Shown one piece after another: positions 37,012 through 37,847 of a DNA stretch of 37,847 bases. Positions within the stretch are counted from its first letter, which is position 1. The number at the start of each line of letters is the position of its first letter. The stretch spans positions 1-37,847 of the forward strand of contig JACPTE010000016.1 in NCBI GenBank assembly GCA_016192945.1, given 5' to 3'. Below the pieces are notes generated by a model. The model was not told the DNA's origin, made no database searches, and worked only from the letters and a program-made list of their open reading frames with translations. The position numbers and the translations under genes are program-made. The stretch comes from Candidatus Woesearchaeota archaeon. Lineage in GTDB: Archaea; Nanobdellota; Nanobdellia; Woesearchaeales; UBA10216.

Positions 37012-37847
37012 TTATTTAGAGCAGTCATAAACCAGGAAATCAGCCCAGTAATCGTCCTTGAAATCCCTCACAAAAGAGCAGTGGGCCTGAAGGAACAGGC
37101 TGGCTTTCTCAAGGCCTCCAATTCCGTATAAAGGCCTCACAATCACGAACTTGGGCTTTTTCGCCTTAACAGACTCAAGCTCCATGTCAAGGCTCCTGAC
37201 GCCTGATAGATACACAAGCTCATTTGTGTCAACAAGATTGCCCATTATTCTTCGGCCTGACAAAAGCGACACTAACGGGACTGAACCGACATCGCCATAA
37301 ATGACATCACCAGCACCCGAATTAGCCCTCACGAAATCAGCGATTTCCTGACCCGTCCTGAAATCAGCAAAATCAAATGACCAGAGCCTGATGGCAGTAT
37401 ATCCTGAGCTTGCCATAAAGACAAGAATAACAGCAGCTATTGCCACCTTCCTGTAATTCAGCTTTTTAAGCAGCGCATCAACATTGACACCAGCCATTAT
37501 AGCAATGAACGGGATTGCCATCAACAGGTAAAAATCAAAAACCTTATTCAGCCGGCTCAGGAACAGCAGGTAAAAAACGGGAATTGCAGCAAACAGGAGC
37601 AGCCGCCTGTTCCAGAAGAAAATTGAAAGGGCAGCGCACAACACAAGGATGAAATTCTGGGAGAAGAAATTGATGAAGACGCCTGCGTTCGCAGCATCAG
37701 CAGCAGGCTTTAGCAGGTGGAACTCATAAACAGAAACGACAAAGTCAGGCGATAAGAGGTATAAAATTATGTTAGCTGAAAGAAAAACAGAGAGAAATGA
37801 CAAAATGGCCTTTGAGAAATGCCTGAAGTTCTTCAGAAGCAGGAAGC
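37012..37847 (-). CDS. GT-C-like membrane glycosyltransferase, C-terminal part (N-terminus beyond window edge)
   Basis: Frame open to window end (FLLLKNFRHFSKAILSFLS...); C-terminal region parallels the neighbouring 35601-37007 protein. Confidence 0.75.
   Translation of the reverse strand, partial: FLLLKNFRHFSKAILSFLSVFLSANIILYLLSPDFVVSVYEFHLLKPAADAANAGVFINFFSQNFILVLCAALSIFFWNRRLLLFAAIPVFYLLFLSRLNKVFDFYLLMAIPFIAIMAGVNVDALLKKLNYRKVAIAAVILVFMASSGYTAIRLWSFDFADFRTGQEIADFVRANSGAGDVIYGDVGSVPLVSLLSGRRIMGNLVDTNELVYLSGVRSLDMELESVKAKKPKFVIVRPLYGIGGLEKASLFLQAHCSFVRDFKDDYWADFLVYDCSK

Noticed and set aside
1-37847. tRNA and rRNA genes
   Set aside because: No convincing tRNA cloverleaf or rRNA sequence noticed by eye in the intergenic regions; a tRNAscan/Infernal run would be needed to be certain.

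Overview
This 37.8 kb window is archaeal and gene-dense. Its gene content (aIF1A, aIF2-alpha, Nop10, S8e, S27e, L37e, L44e, GINS, Dph2, PAC2, Lsm, archaeal-type iPGM) and small-protein repertoire suggest a DPANN/Woesearchaeota-like genome; that lineage is inferred, not shown. Most of the window is ordinary core genome: translation and RNP genes, a lower-glycolysis/gluconeogenesis and PPi set (PfkB kinase, PEP synthase, apgM, enolase, H+-PPase), dTTP-synthesis genes, and envelope genes (large DUF11-type surface protein, LspA, HtrA-like protease, GT-C transferases). Three AT-rich islets look accessory: about 7.39-8.0 kb, about 20.28-22.1 kb and about 25.44-26.52 kb. They hold (i) a toxin-antitoxin-like pair whose first gene appears broken by a 1-nt homopolymer frameshift, (ii) an AAA+/wHTH ATPase with operator-like palindromes next to an array of nested, partly mutually exclusive hairpins, and (iii) an HTH-nucleotidyltransferase/HEPN pair with an inverted repeat over its promoter. 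Other points of interest are a bacterial-type signal peptidase II in an archaeal surface-protein operon, an apparently domain-truncated Dph2 lacking one Fe-S cysteine, and a fused MtrA-like/ThyA/DUF4346 protein. All assignments come from reading motifs by eye; no searches were run.
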